Source: Olleya sp. Hel_I_94 (GTDB lineage: Bacteria > Bacteroidota > Bacteroidia > Flavobacteriales > Flavobacteriaceae). Taken from it: a stretch of 64,000 nt of DNA. The position numbers and the translations under genes were made by a program. The stretch lies in the NCBI RefSeq assembly GCF_007827365.1, contig NZ_VISI01000002.1:1121001-1185000 (forward strand), in the 5' to 3' direction. How positions within the stretch are numbered: the first letter of the stretch is position 1; the number at the start of each line of letters is the position of its first letter. Below, one piece after another: positions 33,636 to 42,649 of the stretch. The notes beneath the pieces are model-generated. The model had not been told where the DNA came from. It saw only the letters and a program-made list of their open reading frames with translations, and searched no databases.

Positions 33636-35077
33636 GTATGTCAATACCACATATCATCCTTTTTATTGTTGTTCCGGTATTGTTTGTCAGTACAGTTTTA
33701 TATGTGTTTCTTCATCAAGAAGAGCCCAAAAACGGAGATAAGAAATATCAGGTACGCTTTAAACTTCGTCGTGGAAAATTTCAAATCGAAAATATCAAGC
33801 GAGGTGCATCGATTATTGGCTCTGCGGGAAACGGTAAAACAGAAAGTGTTATCTATAATTTTTTACAGCATTTTGGTACCCATCAATTTTGTGGTATCAT
33901 ACACGATTACAAGGATTTTGAACTTACCGAAATTGCCTACCCATTATTTAAAGAAAAGGATATTAAATTCTACACCATTGCCTTTGACCAAATCCATTAT
34001 CGTGTAAACCCAATTGCCCCAAGATATTTGCCCAATGAAGAAAGTGTGAATGAATTATCCAAGGTACTCATTGAAAATCTTTTGGAGTTTAACGAATCCA
34101 ATACAAACAGTACCACAAAATTCTTTAGTGATGCTGTTGAAGGTTTGATGGGTGGAATGATTTGGAAACTAAAAACGTCCAATCCTCAATATTGCACCCT
34201 GCCCCATTTGATTGCTATTTTTCAATCGATGACTACCAAACAGTTGGTTACTTTTGTGAGTTCAAATATCACTTCCCGAAGTATGGCAAGTGCTTTTATC
34301 AACGGAATGGATTCTGACAAGCAAACGGCGGGTGTAAAAAGCACATTGGCCAATGCCTTTAAAAAGATAGGTTCACAACAGTTGTTTATGGCTTTGTCAA
34401 AAGATGAAGTACCATTGAATATCAACAGCAAGGATAATCCTGCTGTTATCTGCATTGTGAACCATCCCAAATATGAATCGGCTTACTCGCCTATCATCGC
34501 TGCAATTATGCACACAGTCATCAAGCAAATGAGCGTGAGAGGTCAACAGTCGTCCTTTTTAATGATGGAAGAAGCCCCTACCATAAAGCTGCTTAATATG
34601 CACCGCATTCCCGCAACTTTAAGAAGCTATGATATTGCCACAATTTACGTGATGCAGGATAAAATACAGAATGATATGCTATATGGAGACAAAGCGAGTA
34701 AGGCTATTTTGAGTAACCTTTCCTATCAGTTTTTCGGCAAAGTTAATGACCCAGATACTGCAAAATATTATGAGCGTTTCTTTGAGATTGTCCGTATGGA
34801 AACCACAAGTATAAATCGTGGACACAATCTAAATTTTGATACACGGATTACCACAGGCGAAAAAGAAGTTTCCAAACGCAGGGCAGATGTTTTCTTTCGT
34901 TTGAAACAAGGCGAGTTTATAACTTTTGCTGATGGCGAGGATAAAAGAGTTCAATTTAAACTACAAGTGATTAAAAGGGAAATACCATATCCTCATCGAC
35001 ATTTTACAACCGATGAATTAAAGCTCAATTTTGAACGGATTTATAGAGAGGTAAAATCTATATTTAAGGTTAACTAA
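33632..35077 (+). CDS. VirD4/TraG-type coupling ATPase (T4CP)
   Basis: A 481-residue type IV coupling protein that feeds the relaxase-DNA complex to the secretion channel. It has one N-terminal transmembrane helix (HIILFIVVPVLFVSTVLYVF), Walker A GSAGNGKT at 63-70 and Walker B SSFLMMEEAPTIKLL. A TraM-recognition/TraG-D type C-terminal domain follows. The 4-bp ATGA overlap with the relaxase gene forms a three-gene mobilisation operon. The metal cargo begins 74 bp downstream. Confidence 0.9.
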   Translation: MSMSIPHIILFIVVPVLFVSTVLYVFLHQEEPKNGDKKYQVRFKLRRGKFQIENIKRGASIIGSAGNGKTESVIYNFLQHFGTHQFCGIIHDYKDFELTEIAYPLFKEKDIKFYTIAFDQIHYRVNPIAPRYLPNEESVNELSKVLIENLLEFNESNTNSTTKFFSDAVEGLMGGMIWKLKTSNPQYCTLPHLIAIFQSMTTKQLVTFVSSNITSRSMASAFINGMDSDKQTAGVKSTLANAFKKIGSQQLFMALSKDEVPLNINSKDNPAVICIVNHPKYESAYSPIIAAIMHTVIKQMSVRGQQSSFLMMEEAPTIKLLNMHRIPATLRSYDIATIYVMQDKIQNDMLYGDKASKAILSNLSYQFFGKVNDPDTAKYYERFFEIVRMETTSINRGHNLNFDTRITTGEKEVSKRRADVFFRLKQGEFITFADGEDKRVQFKLQVIKREIPYPHRHFTTDELKLNFERIYREVKSIFKVN

Positions 35078-35107
35078 AATTAGTCTATAAAGAACAACCG
35101 TAGTTTT

Positions 35108-35122
35108 TGCACAGCCTGTGCA
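35108..35122. promoter_or_regulatory. Perfect palindrome in front of the metal operon
   Basis: TGCACAGCCTGTGCA consists of 7-bp arms around one central base, at the -33 region of the promoter below. A metal-responsive repressor or activator is the natural candidate to bind here; its identity is unknown. Confidence 0.5.
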
Positions 35123-35134
35123 TCGATTAATTTG

Positions 35135-35142
35135 TATCTTTG
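35135..35142 (+). promoter_or_regulatory. Putative promoter of the metal-efflux operon
   Basis: TATCTTTG matches TAnnTTTG and lies only 9 bp before the ATG at 35152. Transcripts would therefore be nearly leaderless. Confidence 0.5.
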
Positions 35143-35151
35143 TCAAACTTT

Positions 35152-35547
35152 ATGAAAATATTCTTTTCCATATCAATGTCAATTTTATTCTTTTTTCAGG
35201 GAATTAGCATTGATATGGACTTTTGTGGACCAATTAAAGAAATTTCAAGCATTATTACCCATTATCAAGACCATAAAGTTTATGGAGACTCTTTCCTTGA
35301 ATATGTAGTTGAAGATTACATTGACAATGATGCAAAAAATGAAGGGCATCATAATAACCCAGATAAGGAGAATACACCAGTCCATTCCCATCATCAATGT
35401 TGTCACCCTTTAGTATTAATTATTGCGAACAACAATTCGGTTTTAACCAATCGACTAAAGTTTGAAGAGAAAAAACAGTTTAACTTACATAAAGTAAACT
35501 TCACTTCCAGATATCTGGAATCGCTTTTCCAACCCCCTAAAGTATAA
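35152..35547 (+). CDS. Secreted His/Cys-rich small protein of the metal operon
   Basis: A 131-residue exported protein. The ATG at 35152 gives a signal peptide (MKIFFSISMSILFFFQGISI). Near residues 65-85 is an Asp/Asn-rich tract with many His and a Cys pair (HHNN, then HSHHQCCHP), a plausible metal-binding segment. No family is recognised, but small proteins of this type precede RND metal pumps in Bacteroidota. It is first in the operon behind a palindromic operator and may act as a periplasmic metal sensor or buffer. Confidence 0.68.
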   Translation: MKIFFSISMSILFFFQGISIDMDFCGPIKEISSIITHYQDHKVYGDSFLEYVVEDYIDNDAKNEGHHNNPDKENTPVHSHHQCCHPLVLIIANNNSVLTNRLKFEEKKQFNLHKVNFTSRYLESLFQPPKV

Positions 35548-35653
35548 TTCAGTTTTTTTTAGGATAGCTATATCCTACCGTGATGCTTTTCAAAGTAAGT
35601 ATCGCATCATAAACGCATTGCATTTCTTTGCATTGCGATGTTTAAACTGAATT
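35546..35653 (+). other. Structured intergenic region before the RND pump gene
   Basis: An outer stem (AATTCAGTTT at 35546-35555 with AAACTGAATT at 35644-35653) encloses three hairpins. These are TAGGATA / TATCCTA (35560-35577), TGATGC / GCATCA (35581-35609) and CGCATTGCA / TGCATTGCG (35614-35637, one mismatch). The result looks like a four-way junction ending 12 bp before the pump start codon. It may be a cis-acting RNA or a mobile-element scar. Confidence 0.5.
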
Positions 35654-35665
35654 AATACTTTTTCT

Positions 35666-38600
35666 ATGATTAACAAAATCATTTCATTTTCCATTAATAA
35701 CAAGTTTATTATTGGGCTCTTTATAGTGGCACTTGTAGGTACGGGCATTTGGTCTATGGCCACTATAAATCTGGGTTCTGTACCCGATATTACCAACAAC
35801 CAAGTACAGGTTATTACAGTTGCCCCAAATTTAGGTACTGAAGACATTGAACAATTTGTTACTTATCCGGTAGAATTGGCAATGGCAAATCTACCAGACG
35901 TTATCGAGCTGCGTTCGGTGTCTCGTTTTGGATTGTCAGTTGTTACTATCGTATTTGAGGACGAGGCAGGCACATATCTTCCCCGGCAATTAGTGCAAGA
36001 GAAATTAACCGAAGTTGCCGGAGAAATCCCCGAAGGCTTCGGCACGCCATTTATGGCCCCAATTACCACAGGTTTGGGCGAAATCTACCAATACAGCCTA
36101 AAAGTAAAGGAAGGCTACGAAGATAAATACGATGCAATGGAGCTTCGTACCATCCAAGATTGGATTGTAAAACGCCAAATGGCATTAGTTCCAGGAGTCG
36201 TCGAGGTAAATGCTTTTGGAGGATTTGTGAAGCAATATGAAGTAGCCATAAACCCCAATAAGCTAAAAAGTTTCGGTATTACAATGAACCAGGTCTTTGA
36301 AGCCCTTAAAGTGAACAATGCCAATACTGGAGGTGCCTATATAGAAAAAAATAACCAAGCCAATTTTATCCGTGGCGAAGGCTTGGCCCGAAGTATCGCC
36401 GATTTGGAAAACACAGTTGTAACTACTCAAAACGGTAGTCCCGTTTTAATACGGGATGTCGCTGAAAAGGTTGGATATGGCAGCCAAGTACGCTATGGCG
36501 CTTTTACCCAAGATGGACACGAATCTGTGGGCGGACAAATTTTAATGCTGAAAGGCGAAAGCCCAGGCGACGTGATCGAAAATGTGGAAAAGCGTATTGT
36601 AGAAATTCAAAAATCCCTGCCGGAAGGCGTTTATATTGATGCTTTTTTAAGTCGAAGTGAACTTATTGAGGCAACCACAAGTACCGTTAAAACAAATCTA
36701 ATAGAAGGTGCCCTTATTGTCATATTTGTTTTGGTCTTGCTTTTAGGAAGCTTCCGTGGTGGCTTGATAGCAGCGTCGATAATCCCTTTATGCCTATTAT
36801 TTGCATTTATTTTGATGAAACAATTTGGCATTTGGGCAAATTTAATGTCCTTGGGTGCGATCGATTTTGGGATTATTGTAGATGGTGCGGTGATTATCGT
36901 GGAAGGAGCGGTTTTCCACATTCATCAACGGATGAAAAAATCCACAACCGCCATTAACCAAGCTGAAATGGATGAAATCGCCTATGACTCTTCAAGTAAA
37001 ATGATGAATTCTGCCTTCTTCGGTCAACTAATTGTTCTTATAGTTTTTACACCTATTCTGTTTTTGACCGGTGTGGAAGGGAAAATGTTTCGACCAATGG
37101 CATTTACATTTGGTTTTGCCGTTTTAGGGGCAATTATTCTTTGCCTTACCTACGTACCAATGATGTCATCATTATTTTTAAAACCTGCTAAAAATCAAAA
37201 TAGTTGGTTTGCCAAATTTGAAAACAAGATTGATAGGTTCAGTGATAAAATTATGGGGGTTCTGAATCGTATCTATCTGCCTATATTAAATTTTGCACTT
37301 CGCTTTCGGGCAGGTGTGGTTATAGGCGCGGTTGCCTTGCTTTTGATTGCAGGATTTATTTTTAGCAATATGGGAGCAGAATTTGTCCCTAAATTTGATG
37401 AAGGCGATATTGCATTTCAAGCATTGATAAAACCAGGGAGCAGTCTTTCAGAATCTATTGAGGCCTCAGAGAAACTTCAGAATTTAATCAATGAGTTTCC
37501 GGAAGTAAAAACAGTAGTTTCAAGGATTGGTGTGGCTGAAATACCAACAGACCCAATGCCTATGGATATTGCCGATAGTTATATTATTCTTGAAAAGGAC
37601 AAGAGTAAATGGACATCCGCAGATAGTAAAGAAGAACTCATAGAAAAGATTCAAGAAAAAATTTCAGTAGTTCCCGGCGTAAATTTTGTGTTTACACAAC
37701 CTGTAGAACTTCGTTTTAATGAATTGCTGACTGGTGTCCGTGAAGACGTGGCCATCAAATTGTACGGAGAAGATTTGGACGTTTTGGCAGACAAGATACA
37801 GGAAATCGCGGCAGTAATTAGGACCGTTCCCGGAGCGGCTGACATTAATGTGGAGGCTACAAGTGGTTTGCCACAAATGACGGTGGTATATAACCGTGCG
37901 AAAATGGCACAATACGGTGTAACCGTTGATAAGCTGAATGATTATGTAAGTGCTTCATTTTCAGGAGAACAGGCAGGAGTCATTTTTGAAGGGGAAAAAC
38001 GGTTCGATGTGGTCATTCGTTTGGCAGAGGAATATCGACAAGACATCAATAGCTTAAAAAACCTTTATATAGACCTGCCAAACGGTGCACAAGTACCATT
38101 AAAGGAGGTGGCAGATATCAGCTATAAACCCGGACCAATGCAGATTTCAAGAGACAATACCTCTCGTCGTACTTCCGTGGGCGTGAATGTTCGTGGGCGC
38201 GATGTAAAATCGATGGTCGAGGAAATTCAACAAAAATTGGAAACGGATGTTAAACTGCCACCAGGTTATTTTGTAACCTACGGCGGATCATTTGAAAACC
38301 TACAACGAGCATCAGACCGATTGATGATTGTAGTCCCAATCGTTCTATTAACAATATTTGTTCTGCTTTACTTTGCTTTGAATTCAGTTACACAAGCCTT
38401 GATGATCTATATGGCAGTGCCTTTGGCGGCCATTGGTGGCGTTTTCGTTTTGTTGATTCGTGGAATGCCTTTCAGTATTTCCGCGGGAGTCGGATTTATC
38501 GTGCTCTTCGGAGTTGCCGTATTAAACGGACTCATACTCATAAATAAGTTCAATGAATTAAAAGACAGTGGAATGACAGATTTAAAAAAACGTATATATG

Positions 38601-40081
38601 AAGCTACGCACGAACGTTTACGTCCAATTTTATTAACAGCCATTACAACAATTATGGGCTTTATCCCAATGGCGATTTCTACCTCTGGTGGTGCCGAAGT
38701 ACAGCGGCCCTTGGCGACAGTAGTCATTGGAGGAATGCTTACGGCAACATTTCTGACCTTGGTGGTTATTCCTATTCTTTATTATTGGCTTGAATCGAGA
38801 AAGGAACGAAACAATAACGATGGAGGTGTAAGCTATGTCAACAAATCAACGAACATTGTAACCGTATTATTGATGGTTGGCGGTTTGATGGCTTCTGGAA
38901 CTGCTTTTGCCCAAGACACCAATCAAAATGGAACAATGCCAAAAACCTTGACTGTAGATGAGGCCATTGCTATGGCAAAACAGAATTATCCATCGCTTAA
39001 GGAAAGTCAGGCATTTATTGAACGGGAAAAGGCACTAAAGGGAACGAGTTTTGACCTTGGTAGCACACAAGTTTTCACGGGCAAAGAAGAATATGGCAAT
39101 AATCTTCCTGGAGTGCAAACAACCGTTGGCGTGCAACAGGGCAATATCGATTTGCTTTCAGGATTTTCAAAATCGAAGTTTTATAAAGAGCGCATTGCCT
39201 TGGGAGAAAAGTTTTATGTGGCCAGTGAACAACAGTTGGTGCGCAATGTGATGCAAGCCTATGACCAAATTAATTATTACAAGGCACAGTTGCGTTTTGC
39301 AGACCAATTGGACAGTATTTATGCCAATTTTAAGTCCGCTGCCCAACTTCGGTATGACACTGGAGAAACAGGCAAGTTGGAATTTATTTCAGCCTCTTCC
39401 GAATTTCAACAGATTCAAGTGTTGAGGCAACAAGCTTTTGATGATATTGAAATTGCCAAACGTGCCTTAAAACAATATTTGGGAACGGATGAAACCATCG
39501 AGACGGTAGATGGTTTTTACGAGCCATTGGATTTTATGGCGACATTGGATTCAACTTCGGTTGCCAATAACCCAATGTTGCAATATGCCTTGCAAAATGC
39601 CGAAGTAAGTAAAGCAAATGTGGGCGTTGAAAAATCGCAATTCCTACCGAAATTCAGTTTATCATATGGCAGGCAGGTTGTGGATGATGTTTCAGGGTTT
39701 AATACCTATCAGGCAGGTATTAGTATTCCGTTATGGTTTTTTCCGCAGAAGTCAAGGGTTAAGGCAGCCAAGGCAGACGCAATGGTAGCAGAGAATCAAT
39801 ATTTGGAGCAAAAAGCGGTTACAGAAAGTCGTGTTTCACAATTGACCAAATCACTCGAAAAAACAAAGAAGATTTTGCAATATTACGAAGAAGGCGCACT
39901 ATTGTTGGCAGAAGAACAAATTACCACAGCGCAGTTGGCTTCTAAAGAAGGCGAAATAGATTACGTCAATTATATCACCATTCTTAATAGTGCCATCCGT
40001 ATTAAACAAAACCATTTACAATACATCAATCAGTATAACCAGCAGACCATTGATATGCAATATCAATTGGGCAATTTATAA
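35666..40081 (+). CDS. CzcA-type heavy-metal RND pump fused to TolC-like outer-membrane factor
   Basis: A 1471-residue single reading frame. Residues 1-1040 are a complete RND permease with 12 transmembrane helices; the signature DFGIIVDGAVII (D400, D406) places it in the HME class that exports Zn, Co or Cd rather than the Cu/Ag class. Residues about 1060-1082 form a second signal-peptide-like segment (TVLLMVGGLMASGTAFAQ). Residues 1090-1471 are a TolC/CzcC-like outer-membrane factor. The two pump parts that are usually separate genes are thus fused. The adaptor gene follows 16 bp later. Confidence 0.92.
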   Translation: MINKIISFSINNKFIIGLFIVALVGTGIWSMATINLGSVPDITNNQVQVITVAPNLGTEDIEQFVTYPVELAMANLPDVIELRSVSRFGLSVVTIVFEDEAGTYLPRQLVQEKLTEVAGEIPEGFGTPFMAPITTGLGEIYQYSLKVKEGYEDKYDAMELRTIQDWIVKRQMALVPGVVEVNAFGGFVKQYEVAINPNKLKSFGITMNQVFEALKVNNANTGGAYIEKNNQANFIRGEGLARSIADLENTVVTTQNGSPVLIRDVAEKVGYGSQVRYGAFTQDGHESVGGQILMLKGESPGDVIENVEKRIVEIQKSLPEGVYIDAFLSRSELIEATTSTVKTNLIEGALIVIFVLVLLLGSFRGGLIAASIIPLCLLFAFILMKQFGIWANLMSLGAIDFGIIVDGAVIIVEGAVFHIHQRMKKSTTAINQAEMDEIAYDSSSKMMNSAFFGQLIVLIVFTPILFLTGVEGKMFRPMAFTFGFAVLGAIILCLTYVPMMSSLFLKPAKNQNSWFAKFENKIDRFSDKIMGVLNRIYLPILNFALRFRAGVVIGAVALLLIAGFIFSNMGAEFVPKFDEGDIAFQALIKPGSSLSESIEASEKLQNLINEFPEVKTVVSRIGVAEIPTDPMPMDIADSYIILEKDKSKWTSADSKEELIEKIQEKISVVPGVNFVFTQPVELRFNELLTGVREDVAIKLYGEDLDVLADKIQEIAAVIRTVPGAADINVEATSGLPQMTVVYNRAKMAQYGVTVDKLNDYVSASFSGEQAGVIFEGEKRFDVVIRLAEEYRQDINSLKNLYIDLPNGAQVPLKEVADISYKPGPMQISRDNTSRRTSVGVNVRGRDVKSMVEEIQQKLETDVKLPPGYFVTYGGSFENLQRASDRLMIVVPIVLLTIFVLLYFALNSVTQALMIYMAVPLAAIGGVFVLLIRGMPFSISAGVGFIVLFGVAVLNGLILINKFNELKDSGMTDLKKRIYEATHERLRPILLTAITTIMGFIPMAISTSGGAEVQRPLATVVIGGMLTATFLTLVVIPILYYWLESRKERNNNDGGVSYVNKSTNIVTVLLMVGGLMASGTAFAQDTNQNGTMPKTLTVDEAIAMAKQNYPSLKESQAFIEREKALKGTSFDLGSTQVFTGKEEYGNNLPGVQTTVGVQQGNIDLLSGFSKSKFYKERIALGEKFYVASEQQLVRNVMQAYDQINYYKAQLRFADQLDSIYANFKSAAQLRYDTGETGKLEFISASSEFQQIQVLRQQAFDDIEIAKRALKQYLGTDETIETVDGFYEPLDFMATLDSTSVANNPMLQYALQNAEVSKANVGVEKSQFLPKFSLSYGRQVVDDVSGFNTYQAGISIPLWFFPQKSRVKAAKADAMVAENQYLEQKAVTESRVSQLTKSLEKTKKILQYYEEGALLLAEEQITTAQLASKEGEIDYVNYITILNSAIRIKQNHLQYINQYNQQTIDMQYQLGNL

Positions 40082-40097
40082 CCTTAAAAAAAGAGAA

Positions 40098-41357
40098 ATG
40101 AAGAATATACTATTAGTTAGTACCGTATTATTTACACTTATGTTTATGAGTTGTAATGATGCCCAAAAATCTGAACTTGGACATAATGAAGCCGAAGGTG
40201 TATCAAAGACCAATGAAGTTGGAGAAGATGCACACGGCGAAGAAGGCCACGTTGAAGGAGAGGAAGAAGGTGGTCACAGCGAGGAAGAAGGCGTTGTAGA
40301 ACTTACAAAGCAACAAGCTGAAACCATCGGTTTGGAAATGAAATCTTTGGAGGAACGGAATTTAGGGAACAACATTAAGGTAACAGGTACGCTGGAACTT
40401 TTCCCACAGGATAAGGCGAATATCAGTCCGTTTGTTGGTGGAAATGTGAGTTCCATAAAAGTAATACCTGGAGATAATGTAAGTAAAGGACAGGTATTGG
40501 CATATATAGAACACCCAGATATCATTGCAATGCAACAGGAATATCAGGAAAAAAATGACGAACTGGTCTTTTTGAAACAGGATTTTGAGCGCAAGCAGAC
40601 TCTTTATGACAAAGGTGTTTCTTCTGGAAAGGAATTTCAGATGGCGCAGTCAAAATTTCGTTCCACAACATCCAGCGTCAATGGTTTGCGGTCCCAATTG
40701 AGACTGTTGGGCATTAATCCGGACAAAGTGGCTGAAGGCCAAATATATTCCGCTGTTCCCATTACCACACCCATAAGTGGCTATGTGGATGAAGTAATGA
40801 TTAGCCTTGGCGATTACGTGGCGCAACAATCCAAAATGTTCTCAATAAGCGATAATTCAAAGATTTATGTCAACTTCAAAATATATGAGAAGGACATAAA
40901 GCAAATCAAGAAAGGACAACAGATATATTTTTCTACGGCCTCTCGTCCAGATGAACTGCTTAAAGCAACCGTTCGGTCTGTGGGTAAAACATTTAACACC
41001 GACCCAAAAGCTTTGGAAGTTCTGGCAGATATTGAAAACGAGGATAAAAACCTATTGCCGGGTATGTACGTGGAAGGGCGAATAGTGCAAGGTGAGAAAA
41101 AAGGTTTCGCCGTACCGGAAGCCGCCGTTATAAAAGAAGGCGAGCAATCCTTTATTTTTATTCTGGATGAAGATGGAGAAATGGAAGCGAACAAAATGAA
41201 ATTTAAAATGATACCCGTAACGGTTGGTATTACTGATTTAGGCTTTGTTGAAGTCAATCTGCCTGCCGAAGTTTCAAAGGACGCCAAAGTTGTCATAAAC
41301 GGAGCTTATAATCTCTCTTCGGAAATGGTTAAAGGCGAACTGGAACACGGACATTAA
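40098..41357 (+). CDS. CzcB-type RND periplasmic adaptor, His-rich lipoprotein
   Basis: A 419-residue membrane-fusion protein that links the RND permease to the outer-membrane channel. The ATG at 40098 gives a lipoprotein signal with Cys at 19 (MFMSCND). Residues 24-60 are Glu/Gly/His-rich (VGEDAHGEEGHVEGEEEGGH), a likely metal-binding or metal-sensing tract. The lipoyl-type hairpin is recognisable around KVIPGDNVSKGQVLAYIEHP, and the beta-barrel domain follows. Other starts upstream would lie inside the pump gene. Confidence 0.9.
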   Translation: MKNILLVSTVLFTLMFMSCNDAQKSELGHNEAEGVSKTNEVGEDAHGEEGHVEGEEEGGHSEEEGVVELTKQQAETIGLEMKSLEERNLGNNIKVTGTLELFPQDKANISPFVGGNVSSIKVIPGDNVSKGQVLAYIEHPDIIAMQQEYQEKNDELVFLKQDFERKQTLYDKGVSSGKEFQMAQSKFRSTTSSVNGLRSQLRLLGINPDKVAEGQIYSAVPITTPISGYVDEVMISLGDYVAQQSKMFSISDNSKIYVNFKIYEKDIKQIKKGQQIYFSTASRPDELLKATVRSVGKTFNTDPKALEVLADIENEDKNLLPGMYVEGRIVQGEKKGFAVPEAAVIKEGEQSFIFILDEDGEMEANKMKFKMIPVTVGITDLGFVEVNLPAEVSKDAKVVINGAYNLSSEMVKGELEHGH

Positions 41358-41465
41358 TTCAATAATAATCAAAGATTTTGATTCCGGGTTTGTTTATCGT
41401 CTTAATTAGTTAGTTAAAAATTAGAAAACAGGCTCGGTTCAAAATTGATTTAAAATATTCATAAT

Positions 41466-41804
41466 ATGAAGGAAATAAAAGCATTTATAAAACCGAACCG
41501 AATCCAAAGAGTCATTGAAGCACTATCAGATAATGGATTTAAAAGTATGACCCTTTCACAAGCAGAAGGAACTGGCGCCTTTAAGTCAAAAGGTGCAAGA
41601 CCGTCGTTGGATTTTCACGTGACAGATAGTCCAGTGGTTAAGTTGGAACTGGTCTGCCAAAATGAGGAAGCCCAAGTGGCCATTGAAACAATTATAGCCA
41701 ACGCCAAAACCGACGGACCTGGAGATGGTATTATTTATATAGCAAATATTGAAGATGCCTTTCAGATTAAATCTGGAGATTCCTTAAAACGGTACGACCT
41801 ATAA
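41466..41804 (+). CDS. PII-like signalling protein of the metal operon (PII-NG type)
   Basis: A 112-residue protein with the PII/CutA-like fold: strand MKEIKAFIKPNRIQRVIEAL, a B-loop-like GDGIIYIANIEDAF and a C-terminal ISGD-type turn (IKSGDSLKRYDL). The T-loop lacks the uridylylated Tyr of classical PII proteins. PII proteins of this kind are known beside heavy-metal RND genes (PII-NG group) and are thought to sense a small ligand or metal and act on the pump. Here it lies 108 bp after the adaptor gene. Confidence 0.82.
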   Translation: MKEIKAFIKPNRIQRVIEALSDNGFKSMTLSQAEGTGAFKSKGARPSLDFHVTDSPVVKLELVCQNEEAQVAIETIIANAKTDGPGDGIIYIANIEDAFQIKSGDSLKRYDL

Positions 41805-41819
41805 AACACTTTGTTGCAA

Positions 41820-42242
41820 ATGGAAAAAATAGTCCAACTACTTGAAAGCAAAGGGATACGACCTACGGCTATGCGCCTAATGACTTATAAACGTTTGGTG
41901 GAATTAAAGGTAGCCATCAGTCTTGGCGATTTGGAAAAGGATTTTAAGGTCAGTGAAAGAAGCACCCTATTTAGGACTATGAAAGCGTTTGAAGAAAAAG
42001 GTATTGTGCATCAAATTGAGGATGGGACAGGTGTTATAAAATACGCCCTTTGCGAAGAAAATTGTGAGTGCGAGGTCGGCAACGACCTTCATTTACACTT
42101 TCATTGCAACAATTGTAATGAAACTGTCTGTTTAACAGAGCATAAAATCCCTCATATCAACTTACCTGATGGCTATATTACCGAGGATATCAACTTGGTG
42201 GTAAAGGGCATTTGCGAAAAATGCAGCGACAATCTGGATTAA
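41820..42242 (+). CDS. Fur-family metal-responsive regulator (first copy)
   Basis: A 140-residue Fur-family repressor. The winged helix contains ISLGDLEKDFKVSERSTLFR, and the metal region has DLHLHFHCNNCNETVC plus a C-terminal GICEKC, giving the two CxxC structural-zinc pairs. It may be closer to the Zur/PerR-like branch than to Fe-sensing Fur, but I cannot tell which metal. It starts 15 bp after the PII stop. A second, similar Fur gene occurs at 45212. Confidence 0.88.
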   Translation: MEKIVQLLESKGIRPTAMRLMTYKRLVELKVAISLGDLEKDFKVSERSTLFRTMKAFEEKGIVHQIEDGTGVIKYALCEENCECEVGNDLHLHFHCNNCNETVCLTEHKIPHINLPDGYITEDINLVVKGICEKCSDNLD

Positions 42243-42286
42243 ACGTTTGGTTTTTAAATTCAATTATCATTTATAAATAGTGAGCA

Positions 42287-42649
42287 ATGATAACAATCTA
42301 TAAAAAAGAGGCTACTGTATATATGGTGGCAGAGAATAAGCTGGATGCCAAGGATTATGAAAACTTGATACCGGTCTTAACAGAACATATAACTGCATAT
42401 CAGGAAGTTTCCTGGTACATTGAAATGCAAAATTTTGAAGGCTGGACGGTAAGTGCCTATTGGAAGGGCATTGAATTAAATCTTCCGAATGAAACGCATT
42501 TAAAGCGTGTTGCTTTAGTGGGTAGCGTTAAATGGCAGGAGCAATTTACCGAGGCATTGCTTCCTTTTTCAGAAGCTCATATAAAATTTTATAAGCCAGA
42601 AGAAAAAGACGATGCCAAAGAATGGATAAAAAAAAATAGTAAAAAATGA
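42287..42649 (+). CDS. SpoIIAA-like protein coupled to a P1B-4 ATPase gene
   Basis: A 120-residue soluble protein of the SpoIIAA-like (STAS-related, PF11964) family: an initial strand ATVYMVAENKLDAKDYENLI, then VSWYIEMQNFEGW and a helix with HLKRVALVGSVKWQEQF. Its stop overlaps the ATPase start by 4 bp (ATGA), so the two are translationally coupled. The second SpoIIAA-like gene (47253) also lies in a Fur/ATPase module. A regulatory interaction with the ATPase is inferred. Confidence 0.78.
   Translation: MITIYKKEATVYMVAENKLDAKDYENLIPVLTEHITAYQEVSWYIEMQNFEGWTVSAYWKGIELNLPNETHLKRVALVGSVKWQEQFTEALLPFSEAHIKFYKPEEKDDAKEWIKKNSKK

Noticed and set aside
38819..38920. A frameshift or gene fusion artefact inside the RND pump gene
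   Set aside because: The frame is continuous with a sensible linker and a second signal-like segment, and no alternative start for a separate channel gene gives an intact signal peptide without using the same frame.
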